64,000 nucleotides of DNA from Spongiibacter sp. IMCC21906 (GCF_001010805.1 NZ_CP011477.1:1317001-1381000); one strand, 5' to 3'. Shown: positions 34,621 through 43,244, counted from the first letter of the stretch. Notes: generated by a model from the letters alone, not told the origin. Numbers and translations are program-made.

Positions 34621-35330
34621 CAGCATGTCTCCCGGGTCTGTGCTGGCTCGTCAAGCAGCAGGGTTGGTGGCGGCAGCTGGGGCAGAGGATAGTGATTCAG
34701 ATCGGCGACCATGCGCAAATGGGGGCGACCGCCAATGTCCAGCTCTTCGATGGTGTGCCAGTGCAGGCTGCTGAAATAGCGGCCATTCTGTTTTTGCACA
34801 AAGGCGTGGAAGTGCTGGCAGCCCAGGTGTTTTGCCCGGCTGACGGCGGTGTTGATCAGAGCCTTGCCGATGCCGGCCCGTCCCCGGTAGGGCCTGACTA
34901 CGCACAGCCGTCCACCAAACCAAAGACCTGGCCAACGGGGGTCATCCACTGGAAAAATTCTCACCGCGCCGACCACGTCGTCGCTGATGCCGCACAGATT
35001 GGCGAGCGCGATAATGGCAGTGGCGCGGAAGTCTTCGCCATCCTGCTCTTGTATTGGCAGTTGCTGCTCTCCGGAGAAGACCTTTTTGCGCAGAGCAAAA
35101 TAGCGGGCCCGCTCCCAGGAGGCCGTCGCTGGTCGGACACTGATTTGGGTAGTGTGAAACTCGCCGAAACTGTCGCTAGCATGGCCGCTCGCGCCCAGTT
35201 CAACCCGGCTATAGGCCTGGCTAAGAGACTCGCTGCCGCCTTGAATCTGACGACTCACGCTGGCGGTAATGGCGTAGAAATGCCGACTTGGCGTCGCTCG
35301 GTGGTGACGGCTTTGGGTGATCTCAGGCAT
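34620..35330 (-). CDS. Nit1C GNAT N-acetyltransferase (MSMEG_0567/sll0786 family, NitE)
   Basis: A 236-aa GNAT-fold acyltransferase. Acetyl-CoA binding is suggested by LCVVRPYRGRAGIGKALINTAV, which carries the R-x-x-G-x-G/A pyrophosphate loop, after the VVGAVRIFPVDD strand. An N-terminal segment of about 60 residues precedes the GNAT core. The acyl acceptor is unknown; an amine made by the upstream enzymes is the natural guess. The start overlaps the radical SAM stop by 8 bp and the stop overlaps the start of the AIR synthase gene. Confidence 0.9.
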   Translation of the reverse strand: MPEITQSRHHRATPSRHFYAITASVSRQIQGGSESLSQAYSRVELGASGHASDSFGEFHTTQISVRPATASWERARYFALRKKVFSGEQQLPIQEQDGEDFRATAIIALANLCGISDDVVGAVRIFPVDDPRWPGLWFGGRLCVVRPYRGRAGIGKALINTAVSRAKHLGCQHFHAFVQKQNGRYFSSLHWHTIEELDIGGRPHLRMVADLNHYPLPQLPPPTLLLDEPAQTRETC

Positions 35331-36447
35331 TGACCACCTCTAATTGTCGGTTTGGAAGGGCAGTCTCATAACTTTTCAGGCTGGAGCAGGCGCCGCATTT
35401 GGCGCAGCCAGCCTTGAGGGCTTCCGATTGCATATTGCTGTTGGCCAGCGCTGGACCGAGAACGCAGAAGATACGATCGAGCATTGCAGGGTCCGGCCGT
35501 GGGTGATCTGCCAGGGGGGTGCCGGCCACCGGTACGAAGGGCACTACGAAGGGATAGACGCCCATGTCTATGAGGTTTAGGCTCATGGTGATGATTTCAT
35601 CTTCGGTGTCGCCCAGCCCGGCCAGAATGTAGGTGCTGACATTACCAGCTCCGAACAGGGACACCGCTTTGGCAAAAGCCGACATATAGCGGTTCAAGGG
35701 CACGCTCGCCTTGCCCGGCATAATGGCATTGCGTACCCGCTCGCTGACTGCTTCAAGATGCATTCCCAGTGCGTCGGCGCCGGCGTCTTTGAGCCGTTCC
35801 AGCCAAATGTCCTCACTGGGCGGTTCGCATTGGGCCTGAATGGGGATGTTCACTCTGGCTTTGACGGCCTTGATCGATTCCACTAACACTGCCGCGCCCC
35901 GGTCGAGGGTTTTGGGGGTGCCTGTGGTCATGATCATCTGACTGACGCCATCCAGGGCGACGGCGGCAGCTGCGACCTCGGCCAATTGCTCCGGGCGTTT
36001 GTGGGCGATAGTTTTGCCCAACTTGAGGGATTCCTCAATGGCGCAGAATTGGCAGGAGGTGCTGCGGTTGCGGTAGCGGACGCATTCCTGCAAAACCGTT
36101 GTTGCCAGTACATCCTTGCTGTGGAGGGTGGCAATTTGGCTGTAGGGTATGCCCTCGGCTGTACATAAATTATAAAACTGGGGTTGCATGGGGACGCTGG
36201 TTTTGGCAATCAGCTGGCCGCCCTCGAATACCTCAACCTGCTGGCTGCTCGAGTCAAGTTTAGCGGAGAAGTGGGCCCCGCTGGCTGGCCGGTTGAAGAC
36301 CGGAATCATAGCGGTCTGGCCGTGGAAATCCAGGGCCTTGTGGTCGGTGGGACCCGCACCGCCCCGGCGTACCAGACCGAGGTCCTCGTGTTGCCAGTGG
36401 ATACCATGGCTTTGCAGGCGGGTAAGCTGTTGTGGATCTATCGTCAT
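35323..36447 (-). CDS. Nit1C radical SAM protein (MSMEG_0568 family, NitD)
   Basis: A 374-aa radical S-adenosylmethionine enzyme. The cluster cysteines are C122, C132 and C135, giving CX9CX2C (CVRYRNRSTSCQFC) rather than the usual CX3CX2C. A TIM-barrel core follows (TTGTPKTLDRG, PIQAQCEPP, ALGMHLEAVSERVRNAIMPGK, STYILAGLGDTEDE), resembling biotin-synthase-like enzymes. Near the C-terminus CAKCGAC offers three more cysteines, possibly a second metal site. ATG 36447 has AGGAG eight bases upstream; the frame extends upstream to 36669 across the nitrilase end but that part is not family-like. The substrate is unknown. Confidence 0.93.
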   Translation of the reverse strand: MTIDPQQLTRLQSHGIHWQHEDLGLVRRGGAGPTDHKALDFHGQTAMIPVFNRPASGAHFSAKLDSSSQQVEVFEGGQLIAKTSVPMQPQFYNLCTAEGIPYSQIATLHSKDVLATTVLQECVRYRNRSTSCQFCAIEESLKLGKTIAHKRPEQLAEVAAAAVALDGVSQMIMTTGTPKTLDRGAAVLVESIKAVKARVNIPIQAQCEPPSEDIWLERLKDAGADALGMHLEAVSERVRNAIMPGKASVPLNRYMSAFAKAVSLFGAGNVSTYILAGLGDTEDEIITMSLNLIDMGVYPFVVPFVPVAGTPLADHPRPDPAMLDRIFCVLGPALANSNMQSEALKAGCAKCGACSSLKSYETALPNRQLEVVNA

Positions 36448-36520
36448 CACTGCTCTCCTGAATATCATTCCCGTTGCGGTTTCATCGTGGAGGGGGTGCC
36501 CGTTGAGTTCGCCGCTGTCC

Positions 36521-37564
36521 TCAATGGCCCGGTCCAGCGCTTGCCGCGGGCAGGTCAAGATCGCCCCGGGATTCATTCTCAGCGCTGTTGGGCTGAAAGT
36601 CGGTGTTGCTGGGTTGAAGGTCGGCTGTTGCCGATATCGCTTGGCTGTGGGGCCGGGGGCTGCGATCAATCAACAGGCTGAGCAGCTCCGGGCGGCTGTA
36701 GTGGCCCACCGAATCCATCATCCGTTTACGTTTTGCGATCAGCGCCATATCTAGCTCGGCAATACAAGCGCCCTCTCCGGATTCGCTGGTTAAGGGCTCG
36801 CCCAGCAGGCGCCCTTCCGGTGAAACAATGGCGCTAAAGCAGCCACCACTGATGGCGGCGAGGGGACCACCGGTGTCGTCCACCACCTGTTGTTGTTGCT
36901 CTGGGCTCAGCCAGCTGGTGGCGTTGACAACGAAACAGCCCGACTCCAATGCGTGGTGGCGGATGGTGACTTGAATTTGTTCGGCGAAAATTTCACCCAC
37001 CAAAGAGCCGGGAAAGGTGGCAACGTGAATTTCTTCCCGGTCGACCATCAAAGCGTAGCGGGCCAGTGGGTTGTAGTGCTCCCAGCAAGCCAGCGAACCG
37101 ATGCGGCCTACGGCGGAATCCACTGCGCTCAGGCCGCTGCCATCCCCTTGTCCCCAGACCATTCGTTCGTGGTAGGTGGGGGTAATTTTGCGGCGGTGCT
37201 GGATCAAACGGCCATCGGCATCAAACAACAGTTGGGCGTTGTACAGGGTTTTGCCGTCCAGTTCGTTAACCCCTACCGACACCACCATGCCGGCTTTGGC
37301 GGCGGCGGCGGCAATGTGCTGGGTGTGCCGGGATGGCACCGTCACGGCTTCGGTCATCAGTTGCAGGTGCTGCTTAGCCATGGCGTAGGGTGCCTGCACA
37401 AAGGAGAAGTAAGGGTAGTAAGGCACCACCGTTTCGGGAAACACGGCAAACTGCACCCCCTGCTGGGCCAGCTTTTCGATCCAGTCGCAAATTTTGCTAA
37501 CCGTGCCTTCACAAGAGTAGAGCGAGGGGCTGCACTGCACGGCGGCGGCAAGTATCTTGGCCAT
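36521..37564 (-). CDS. Nit1C nitrilase (Nit6803 family, NitC)
   Basis: Carbon-nitrogen hydrolase converting a nitrile to an acid and ammonia; relatives such as Synechocystis Nit6803 act on a broad range of nitriles. The 347-aa protein has the Glu-Lys-Cys triad: E44 in [14 protein letters not shown]126 in [19 protein letters not shown] and C160 in [15 protein letters not shown] 37564 ([10 protein letters not shown]) has GAGG five bases upstream. The last about 45 residues form a Ser/Pro/Asn-rich tail with a repeated DLQPSN/DFQPNS element, longer than I expect for the family. It lies 132 bp after the sll0783-type gene and 73 bp before the radical SAM gene. Confidence 0.95.
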   Translation of the reverse strand: MAKILAAAVQCSPSLYSCEGTVSKICDWIEKLAQQGVQFAVFPETVVPYYPYFSFVQAPYAMAKQHLQLMTEAVTVPSRHTQHIAAAAAKAGMVVSVGVNELDGKTLYNAQLLFDADGRLIQHRRKITPTYHERMVWGQGDGSGLSAVDSAVGRIGSLACWEHYNPLARYALMVDREEIHVATFPGSLVGEIFAEQIQVTIRHHALESGCFVVNATSWLSPEQQQQVVDDTGGPLAAISGGCFSAIVSPEGRLLGEPLTSESGEGACIAELDMALIAKRKRMMDSVGHYSRPELLSLLIDRSPRPHSQAISATADLQPSNTDFQPNSAENESRGDLDLPAASAGPGH

Positions 37565-37696
37565 AGTGTCCTCAGTTGTGGTGTGGGTGCTTGCTGCCAC
37601 GTTGGCGGCAAGCGGAATATCTGCCAGGAATGGGGCGCAGCGCGCACCCACCCTGATTACGGCGTTTGTTGCTAATGGTGCATGTGTAGCGCGGCC

Positions 37697-38179
37697 TTAG
37701 GTGGTCCATGTGTGGACCATAAAGGCGTTATCCCTAGCCATTAGAAGTTGCAGGTCCATCACATCCAGTGGGTTTATGGGGCGAATTCCCTCAATCAGGG
37801 CTTTTTCGGTCTGACCGTAGAGTGCTTGCAGGGCAAAGCGGCAGGCATAGACTTCACCACCTTCCTCCATAAAGGCCTTGAGCTGGTTGTTGCAGGCTAG
37901 GTGGCCGGGGAATGCTTCGGCGCCGAGGGTGGGGAAGCCGCGCTGGACGCCTAGTTGTACGCCGGGTCCGTAGAGCAGCACTTTGGTTTCAAAGCCCTTT
38001 CTTAGCAGGCGCTTGGCTTGCAGCAGGTTGACCAGACCAATCGAGCCCTCAAAGGCAACGGTATGGAAGGTGATCAGGGCTTTGGCTCCGGGTGCGGCTT
38101 GGACGTCCTCAAACACTTTCTCTTCGTAATCGACCAGAAAGTCACCATCTTTGTAATGGGCTGTCTCCACAGTAGGCAT
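37697..38179 (-). CDS. Nit1C first gene, Sll0783/MSMEG_0572 family nitrogen starvation response protein (NitB)
   Basis: A 160-aa protein of unknown biochemistry; the Synechocystis homologue sll0783 is strongly induced on nitrogen starvation and affects polyhydroxybutyrate accumulation. The sequence looks like a DsrE-like alpha/beta fold: [40 protein letters not shown] resembles the strand-helix-strand of DsrE/TusD proteins, with a cysteine later (EVYACRFAL) at a place where such proteins carry a reactive Cys. That fold is inference. ATG 38179 has AGGA eight bases upstream. It is first in the operon, preceded by the candidate sigma-54 promoter. Confidence 0.92.
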   Translation of the reverse strand: MPTVETAHYKDGDFLVDYEEKVFEDVQAAPGAKALITFHTVAFEGSIGLVNLLQAKRLLRKGFETKVLLYGPGVQLGVQRGFPTLGAEAFPGHLACNNQLKAFMEEGGEVYACRFALQALYGQTEKALIEGIRPINPLDVMDLQLLMARDNAFMVHTWTT

Positions 38180-38247
38180 AGATTTTTCCTCAGTAGCTGT
38201 GAGCGGGTTAAGGGCAGTTCGACAAGCAGTCTGCCTGACCTTGTTAG

Positions 38248-38263
38248 AGCGAAAGCTGTACCA
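38248..38263 (-). promoter_or_regulatory. Candidate sigma-54 promoter of the Nit1C operon
   Basis: On the minus strand TGGTACAGCTTTCGCT fits the -24/-12 consensus TGGCAC-N5-TTGCW with GG and GC exactly 10 bases apart. The expected start site near 38236 gives a leader of about 57 nt to the first gene. A sigma-54 activator is encoded divergently at 38471, which supports the call. The 38281-38380 region upstream is AT-rich, as expected for a bendable segment, though no clean IHF site is seen. Confidence 0.72.
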
Positions 38264-38385
38264 GTCTGAACTGGGTAGTGAAAAAATCTTTGCTGAGGAT
38301 TATAAAATCAAATAAAAACAGTGCTTTATGGGATTTATTAGTTTTGTTTTGGGCTGAATGCTGAGAATCTCGCATTAAAAAGTTA

Positions 38386-38399
38386 TTCGCAAATGCGTA
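38386..38399. promoter_or_regulatory. Candidate upstream activator site 1 (TTCGCA-AA-TGCGTA)
   Basis: A 14-bp near-palindrome, closely matching site 2. Its centre is about 40 bp from that of site 2, close to four DNA turns. It lies about 130 bp upstream of the candidate -24 element of the Nit1C operon, a typical enhancer distance for sigma-54 activators. The binding protein is presumably the divergent NitA. Confidence 0.65.
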
Positions 38400-38404
38400 G
38401 TTCT

Positions 38405-38416
38405 ACGAATATTCGT
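38405..38416. promoter_or_regulatory. Perfect 12-bp palindrome ACGAATATTCGT between the two activator sites
   Basis: ACGAATATTCGT is self-complementary and shares the outer ACG/CGT triplets with the flanking sites but not their TGCG core. It might be a third, degenerate site or the operator of another regulator. Confidence 0.4.
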
Positions 38417-38425
38417 TTTCTATGT

Positions 38426-38439
38426 TACGCAAGTGCGTA
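38426..38439. promoter_or_regulatory. Candidate upstream activator site 2 (TACGCA-AG-TGCGTA)
   Basis: Perfect 6+6 inverted repeat with a 2-bp spacer. It lies 31 bp before the nitA start codon, so a bound activator could also shut down its own gene. It shares CGCAAxTGCGTAG with site 1. Confidence 0.68.
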
Positions 38440-38470
38440 GTAATATGGGGTTCTGCAAGGGGAGTCTCAT

Positions 38471-40384
38471 ATGCGCTTTGATCTGTTGGACACTAACGAT
38501 GAGTGGGGAAAGCTGGCTTACTGGATGCGTCACGCTGCTTTTGAGCAATGCACTGAACCACTGATGTTACTTGACCCCCATAATAACCAGTACATCGACT
38601 GTAATATTGCGGCCTGTGATTTATTGGGCTACAGCCGCGCCGAAATTCTCCGCATGCCTATTTCCCGCATTCACGGCCGAGAGCTGGGCCAATTAATCGT
38701 TTTTACTGAACAGGTGATGGCCCAAGGACGGGCTTGGAGCTCGCGAATTTCATGTCGGCTCAAAAACAGTGAACATGTGCCCGTTGAGCTGGCGGGTGCC
38801 CGGGCGGTGATTAAGCGCAGAGAGTATTTGGTTGTTGCCATTCGAGATGTGCGCTCAGATGAGCAGAGCCGGGAGCTGGCTCAGGCCGACCGCATCGTTC
38901 GCGGTGGCCTGCTTGAGTGGAAGCATTTACAGAATATCTTCCAACAAGGCGAGCGGGAAAATCTGCTGATGTTGACCTCGGTGGGAGATGGCATTTACTG
39001 CGTTGATACTCAGGGTTTGTGCACTTTTATGAATCCGGCGGCGATGAGGCTATTTGGTCGTAGCGATCGAGATGTACTGGGTCACAATGTTCACTATGTC
39101 CACCACCACACTCATGAAGATGGTCGCCATTACCCTGTAGAGGAGTGCCCGATTTACGCGGCTATTCGCGATGGAGTGGTGCACGAAGGGGGGCAAGAGA
39201 TCTTCTGGAAGCAAGACGGCACGCCTTTCCCGGTAGAGTTTACCAGCACGCCAATAATTAAAGATCGCGCCATTATTGGCGCGGTAGTGGTGTTTCGTGA
39301 TATCAGCACTAGGATCGAAACCGAGCGTAAATTACGTGATGCTTTGGAGGAATTAGGTGATTTAAAATCTCGTCTGGAAGATGAAAACGCTTACTTGCAG
39401 CAGGAGATTCTGATCGAGCAGCGATACCATGGCATCCTTGGCGACAGTGAATCGGTGCGGCGACTCTTACAGCAAATAGAGATGGTGGCCGAGACTGAGG
39501 CGAACGTCTTGATTACCGGGGAGTCTGGTACCGGCAAGGAGCTGATAGCCAGAGCCATTCACGAAGCTAGCCCTCGAAAGGATAACGCTCTGATCAGGGT
39601 AAATTGCGCCGCCATTCCCCATGAGCTGTTTGAAAGCGAATTCTTTGGTCATATCCGGGGCGCATTTACTGGCGCAGTCAGAGATCGTATTGGTCGCTTT
39701 GAATTGGCAAATGGCGGCACCTTGTTTTTGGACGAGGTAGGGGAAATTCCGTTGGAGTTGCAAAGTAAATTGCTGCGGGTTTTGCAGGAAGGACAGCTGG
39801 AACGGGTGGGAGAAGAGCGTACCCGGGATGTCAATGTGCGCATCATTGCAGCAACCAACAAGGATTTAAAAGGGGAAGTGGCCCGGCAGTATTTTCGCGA
39901 GGATCTGTATTTTCGCCTCAACGTATTTCCTATTCATTCACCACCGCTGAGGGATCGGGGTGAAGATATTGGCCTTTTGGCCAGCCACTTTTTTGACCAG
40001 GCCTGTCAAAAATTCAATCAGGGCGGTGGTCGCCTGACCCAAGGAGATCTACGTCGCTTGCAGGCTTATAACTGGCCCGGCAATATCAGAGAATTACAGA
40101 ATGTAATGGAGCGGGCGGCTATTACAGCCCGTAATGGCCGTGCTGCAATAGATTTGCCAGTGTCGGTGGAGCAGGCGGTAGCACCGTCGGGGGAGATGGA
40201 GGACGACTCGAAAAGCATTCTGTCTGACGATGAAATGCAGGCCTTTTTGCGACGTAATATGTTGGCAGCATTAGAGCGCTGTAATTGGAAGTTATTTGGC
40301 AGTGATGGTGCTGCGGCGCTGTTGGGTATGAAACCTACCACGCTAGCTTCGAGGATTAAGCGGATGGGTTTGCAGCGGGGGTAG
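38471..40384 (+). CDS. Sigma-54-dependent PAS-domain transcriptional activator of the Nit1C cluster (NitA)
   Basis: A 637-aa enhancer-binding protein. Two PAS domains (about residues 20-130 and 155-280) are followed by a short coiled coil (about 285-320), an AAA+ domain with Walker A GESGTGKE (about 350), the sigma-54 contact loop GAFTGA (about 396) and Walker [12 protein letters not shown], and a Fis-type helix-turn-helix at the C-terminus ([20 protein letters not shown]). There is no receiver domain, so the signal is sensed directly, perhaps by a PAS ligand. ATG 38471 has GGGGAG upstream. It is divergent from the seven-gene nitrilase operon and is the obvious activator of it. Confidence 0.95.
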   Translation: MRFDLLDTNDEWGKLAYWMRHAAFEQCTEPLMLLDPHNNQYIDCNIAACDLLGYSRAEILRMPISRIHGRELGQLIVFTEQVMAQGRAWSSRISCRLKNSEHVPVELAGARAVIKRREYLVVAIRDVRSDEQSRELAQADRIVRGGLLEWKHLQNIFQQGERENLLMLTSVGDGIYCVDTQGLCTFMNPAAMRLFGRSDRDVLGHNVHYVHHHTHEDGRHYPVEECPIYAAIRDGVVHEGGQEIFWKQDGTPFPVEFTSTPIIKDRAIIGAVVVFRDISTRIETERKLRDALEELGDLKSRLEDENAYLQQEILIEQRYHGILGDSESVRRLLQQIEMVAETEANVLITGESGTGKELIARAIHEASPRKDNALIRVNCAAIPHELFESEFFGHIRGAFTGAVRDRIGRFELANGGTLFLDEVGEIPLELQSKLLRVLQEGQLERVGEERTRDVNVRIIAATNKDLKGEVARQYFREDLYFRLNVFPIHSPPLRDRGEDIGLLASHFFDQACQKFNQGGGRLTQGDLRRLQAYNWPGNIRELQNVMERAAITARNGRAAIDLPVSVEQAVAPSGEMEDDSKSILSDDEMQAFLRRNMLAALERCNWKLFGSDGAAALLGMKPTTLASRIKRMGLQRG

Positions 40385-40419
40385 GGTTTTTGGGGAGCGC
40401 TGGTAAGAGGGGTTGCGGG

Positions 40420-40719
40420 TCAGCACCAACGGCATTCTCGCCAGAGAATTTTGCCTTGGTGGTCGGCGCTGCCCTCTTCTATTAAATGATTCAGTTGGCG
40501 AGAATGGCTTTCGCTTCCTGGTGGAAAGCTGATTTTCCCCTGTGCGTTGATCACTCTAAACCACGGTAGTTTGCTATCTGCTGGCAGCTGGCTAAGGAGT
40601 TTGCCTACCCAGCGGGCCTTGCCGGGCAGGCCTGCCAGTTTGGCTACCTCGCCATAACTGCATAAGCGCCCCTTGGGAATGCTATGCAAAACCTGATAGA
40701 TTTTTTGGCTATCGTTCAT
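40420..40719 (-). CDS. Alkyltransferase-like protein (ATL), MGMT DNA-binding domain without the active cysteine
   Basis: A 99-aa protein consisting of the C-terminal DNA-binding domain of O6-alkylguanine-DNA alkyltransferases. The sequence IPKGRLCSYGEVAKLAGLPGKARWVGKLLSQLP is the winged-helix part. The active-site motif PCHRV is replaced by PWFRVIN, with tryptophan for cysteine, which defines ATL proteins; these bind alkylated guanine and hand it to nucleotide excision repair. ATG 40719 is used; the frame extends five residues to a TTG. It converges with nitA. Confidence 0.92.
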   Translation of the reverse strand: MNDSQKIYQVLHSIPKGRLCSYGEVAKLAGLPGKARWVGKLLSQLPADSKLPWFRVINAQGKISFPPGSESHSRQLNHLIEEGSADHQGKILWRECRWC

Positions 40720-40759
40720 GGCTATTTCATGCAAAACGACGGTGCTTGTCGAATGGTAA

Positions 40760-41413
40760 TTAGGGCTCGGGATTCAGTTTACGAATACGTTCCCAGTAAT
40801 CCTCATAAAAGAAGTCGACTTCACCGCTTTCCAAGGAGTATTCCGCGCCGACGACCATTAACTTGCCTTCGCTGATCAAGCTTTCCAGTATCGGGGAGCC
40901 GCTGCTGAGGTGTTCAACCGAGCTGCGAACATTGGCGCGCACCGATTGGTGAATCAGCGCATCTCGATCATGACGCAGTTCGGTGGCGAGCATGCTTTCG
41001 ACGGCGGGGCGTACGCGCTTGACGATGGCGTGAAGGTTAATTGACGGGACTTTGCTGCTTCCTGTTAAGGCGTCTACGGTGGCTTTAACGGCGCCGCAGT
41101 TGGAGTGTCCCAGCACAACTACCAGCGGGGTGCCAAAGTTTAACGCGGCAAATTCCACGCTGCCGATACCTGAAGGTGCAACAATATTGCCCGCCACCCG
41201 GATAACAAACAGGTCGCCCAGTCCTTGATCGAAGACGATTTCGGCGGGCACCCGTGCGTCGGAGCAGCCGAGTACAATGGCCATGGGGTTTTGAATTTCA
41301 ACCAGTTCAGGCTGTTTGGCCATAACACAGTTTTCAGCGTCGCTATTCAGTCTCTCGACAAAGCGTTGGTTGCCATCTTTTAGTCTTTGCAAAGCTTCTT
41401 GAGCAGTAATCAT
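40760..41413 (-). CDS. Beta-class carbonic anhydrase
   Basis: Zinc enzyme for CO2/bicarbonate interconversion. The 217-aa protein starts MITAQEALQRLKDGNQRFVE and has zinc ligands in VLGCSDARVPAE (Cys, with the Asp-Arg dyad) and VLGHSNCGAVKA (His and Cys). Length and motifs are normal. It is preceded by a phospholipase A gene 28 bp upstream and followed by the ATL gene, all on the minus strand. Nothing in the sequence ties it to the nitrilase cluster, although carbonic anhydrases do accompany cyanate degradation genes elsewhere. Confidence 0.95.
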   Translation of the reverse strand: MITAQEALQRLKDGNQRFVERLNSDAENCVMAKQPELVEIQNPMAIVLGCSDARVPAEIVFDQGLGDLFVIRVAGNIVAPSGIGSVEFAALNFGTPLVVVLGHSNCGAVKATVDALTGSSKVPSINLHAIVKRVRPAVESMLATELRHDRDALIHQSVRANVRSSVEHLSSGSPILESLISEGKLMVVGAEYSLESGEVDFFYEDYWERIRKLNPEP

Positions 41414-41441
41414 AGTGAGGTCCTGTTGTTAATCTGATTTT

Positions 41442-42431
41442 TTATAGCCAGTCGCTGATCAGTACACCAATACCGATACTTTCTACGGAATGGTTGTATT
41501 CCACCAGGCTTTCGCCATAGCCATTAAAATATTTTATATAGCCTTTTACCCGAGAACTGATCGGAAAGCTCCAGCCAATTTCAACTGCGCCTTTGTTGTC
41601 GCTGCGCAGGTTATTACGCAGCATCAGACTGAGGGTTTTATTGTGCCATTGGTAGAGCCCCAGCCACTCAAAGTGACCAAGGTATTTTTCAATATCGGGG
41701 TTGTCGTCGTCATCGCCATGTTCTTTAAATCGGTACCAAGGTTTGAAGGACATGGCAAAGCGGTCACGCTCAAACACCATGTTAAACATTAGCCGGTTCC
41801 AACTTCGTGACAGCGGCTCGCCCCGGCCATTTGACTGGTGGTTGAGGATGACTTGGTTGGCAACATTGCGAATGCCCATCCACTCCCAGTCATTCTCAAA
41901 GCTGAGGATAAACTCGGGTTCGTGGTTGGTTTCCCGAAACGGCGCTGAGGCATCGCTGTTATAGGCCTGCCAAAAGGAGCGATTGGTGTAGGCGACGCTG
42001 AGATGGCCGTTGTTGTTGATAATGTCTTCCCAGACCAGCACTTTGATACTGAGCTGAAACTCCAGCTCGACATTGTCAATTTTGTCCGGGGCACTGGGCA
42101 GGCTGTCACGAAAATCTGAAATATTATCTCGATAGGAGGCGGGCAACACATAGTTGCTGCGGTGTGGGGTTAGTACAAAGGGGTTCTGGTTGGAATACCG
42201 CTCCAACGCAACCCGCTGTTCCACTACACCTATTTCAGACCGTTCAATCGCGGCATCTGGGTCGGCGGCCTGTAGCCGCTGTTCGCAGATGATGCGTAGC
42301 TCGCCAACGGTAGTCGCATCGGAGGCCGACATGGCTGCCAGTTGCAGACATTTTGCCATGTCGCGTGAATCTTGAGCATGGCTACACAGGCTGATGCAGT
42401 ACAGCAGAAAAATGCTGATTATTTTTCGCAT
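41442..42431 (-). CDS. pldA: Outer-membrane phospholipase A (OMPLA)
   Basis: Calcium-dependent outer-membrane phospholipase A1/A2 of 12 beta strands. The 329-aa protein has a Sec signal (MRKIISIFLLYCISLCSHAQ), then a non-barrel N-terminal region of about 95 residues longer than in E. coli PldA, and the barrel. The catalytic motif is NHQSNGRGEPLSRSWNR, with His and Ser of the H-x-S-N-G signature and the Arg/Ser/Asn calcium region. The last strand ends in an aromatic-rich VLISDWL, less typical than a terminal Phe. It lies 28 bp upstream of the carbonic anhydrase gene. Confidence 0.93.
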   Translation of the reverse strand: MRKIISIFLLYCISLCSHAQDSRDMAKCLQLAAMSASDATTVGELRIICEQRLQAADPDAAIERSEIGVVEQRVALERYSNQNPFVLTPHRSNYVLPASYRDNISDFRDSLPSAPDKIDNVELEFQLSIKVLVWEDIINNNGHLSVAYTNRSFWQAYNSDASAPFRETNHEPEFILSFENDWEWMGIRNVANQVILNHQSNGRGEPLSRSWNRLMFNMVFERDRFAMSFKPWYRFKEHGDDDDNPDIEKYLGHFEWLGLYQWHNKTLSLMLRNNLRSDNKGAVEIGWSFPISSRVKGYIKYFNGYGESLVEYNHSVESIGIGVLISDWL

Positions 42432-42552
42432 TCACAAACCTTATGGTCAGATGGGCGGCGGCTATTGTATATCAGTAGATAGCATGGAGCCTTAACTTGA
42501 TTTATCTGTCAAAGCCCCAAGATACTTTGAAAGAGATTATTGCGAGAAGCTC

Positions 42553-43023
42553 ATGCGATTGCTATTCCTGTTGTTTATTGTCATGCCGATTTTGGAAATG
42601 TGGGTGCTCATTAAGGTGGGCTCCATTATTGGTGCGGTGCCGACGATTGCCATGGTGATGTTAACAGCGGTGATTGGTGCCTCATTGCTGAAGCGCCAAG
42701 GCCTGCATACCCTGACCCGTGCTCAAAACCGACTTAATAGTGGCGAGGTCCCTGCTACCGAGATTCTGGAAGGCTTGATGCTGGCTGTGGGCGGTGCACT
42801 GCTGCTCACGCCGGGCTTTTTTACCGATGCTATCGGCTTTGCCTGTTTGATACCGGGGCTGCGGCGCAGCTTGATTGCCAATATGTTGCGCCGGGGTGTA
42901 GTGCAGATGCACGGCGGCGGTTTTATGGGCGGTGGTCCTGCGGGCGGTGCAAATAATCAAGCTGATCGTAATGCGCAACAAGGTCACGTCACCATCGAAG
43001 GTGAGTATAAAAAAGAAGAATAA
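42553..43023 (+). CDS. fxsA: FxsA family membrane protein
   Basis: Small inner-membrane protein whose E. coli homologue, next to the groE operon, suppresses F exclusion of phage T7 when overproduced. The 156-aa protein has hydrophobic segments near 1-20, 25-50 and 70-95 and the family blocks MPILEMWVLIKVGSIIGA, GLHTLTRAQNRLNSGEVPA and LLLTPGFFTDAIGFACLIPGLR. The C-terminal about 40 residues are glycine- and asparagine-rich and end KKEE. The sigma-32 promoter of groES begins 15 bp after its stop. Confidence 0.94.
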   Translation: MRLLFLLFIVMPILEMWVLIKVGSIIGAVPTIAMVMLTAVIGASLLKRQGLHTLTRAQNRLNSGEVPATEILEGLMLAVGGALLLTPGFFTDAIGFACLIPGLRRSLIANMLRRGVVQMHGGGFMGGGPAGGANNQADRNAQQGHVTIEGEYKKEE

Positions 43024-43037
43024 TTTTTAGTGGGGGG

Positions 43038-43066
43038 CTTGAAATGTCCCCGCGCAGCCCCATTTA
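43038..43066 (+). promoter_or_regulatory. Sigma-32 heat-shock promoter of groESL
   Basis: CTTGAAA (43038-43044), a 13-bp spacer and CCCCATTTA (43058-43066) reproduce the E. coli RpoH consensus CTTGAAA-N13-CCCCATNT with essentially no mismatch. About 165 nt of leader separates it from groES. No CIRCE inverted repeat is seen, so control is by RpoH rather than HrcA. Confidence 0.93.
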
Positions 43067-43244
43067 CCAATCAGCCCACGGAGGCTTGGCTCTTAAAGAG
43101 TTGAGTGTCACCCGCTGGGAAACTCAAGGAATCCTGACTTCGAGAGAGGGTAGGGATGCCTCCCGGCAAATTGCAGTTTCCGGGTGGTACCGGTTAAACC
43201 GGTCACAAGAAATCTAAGTCATTGATTTAATGGAGATTTAGCAA

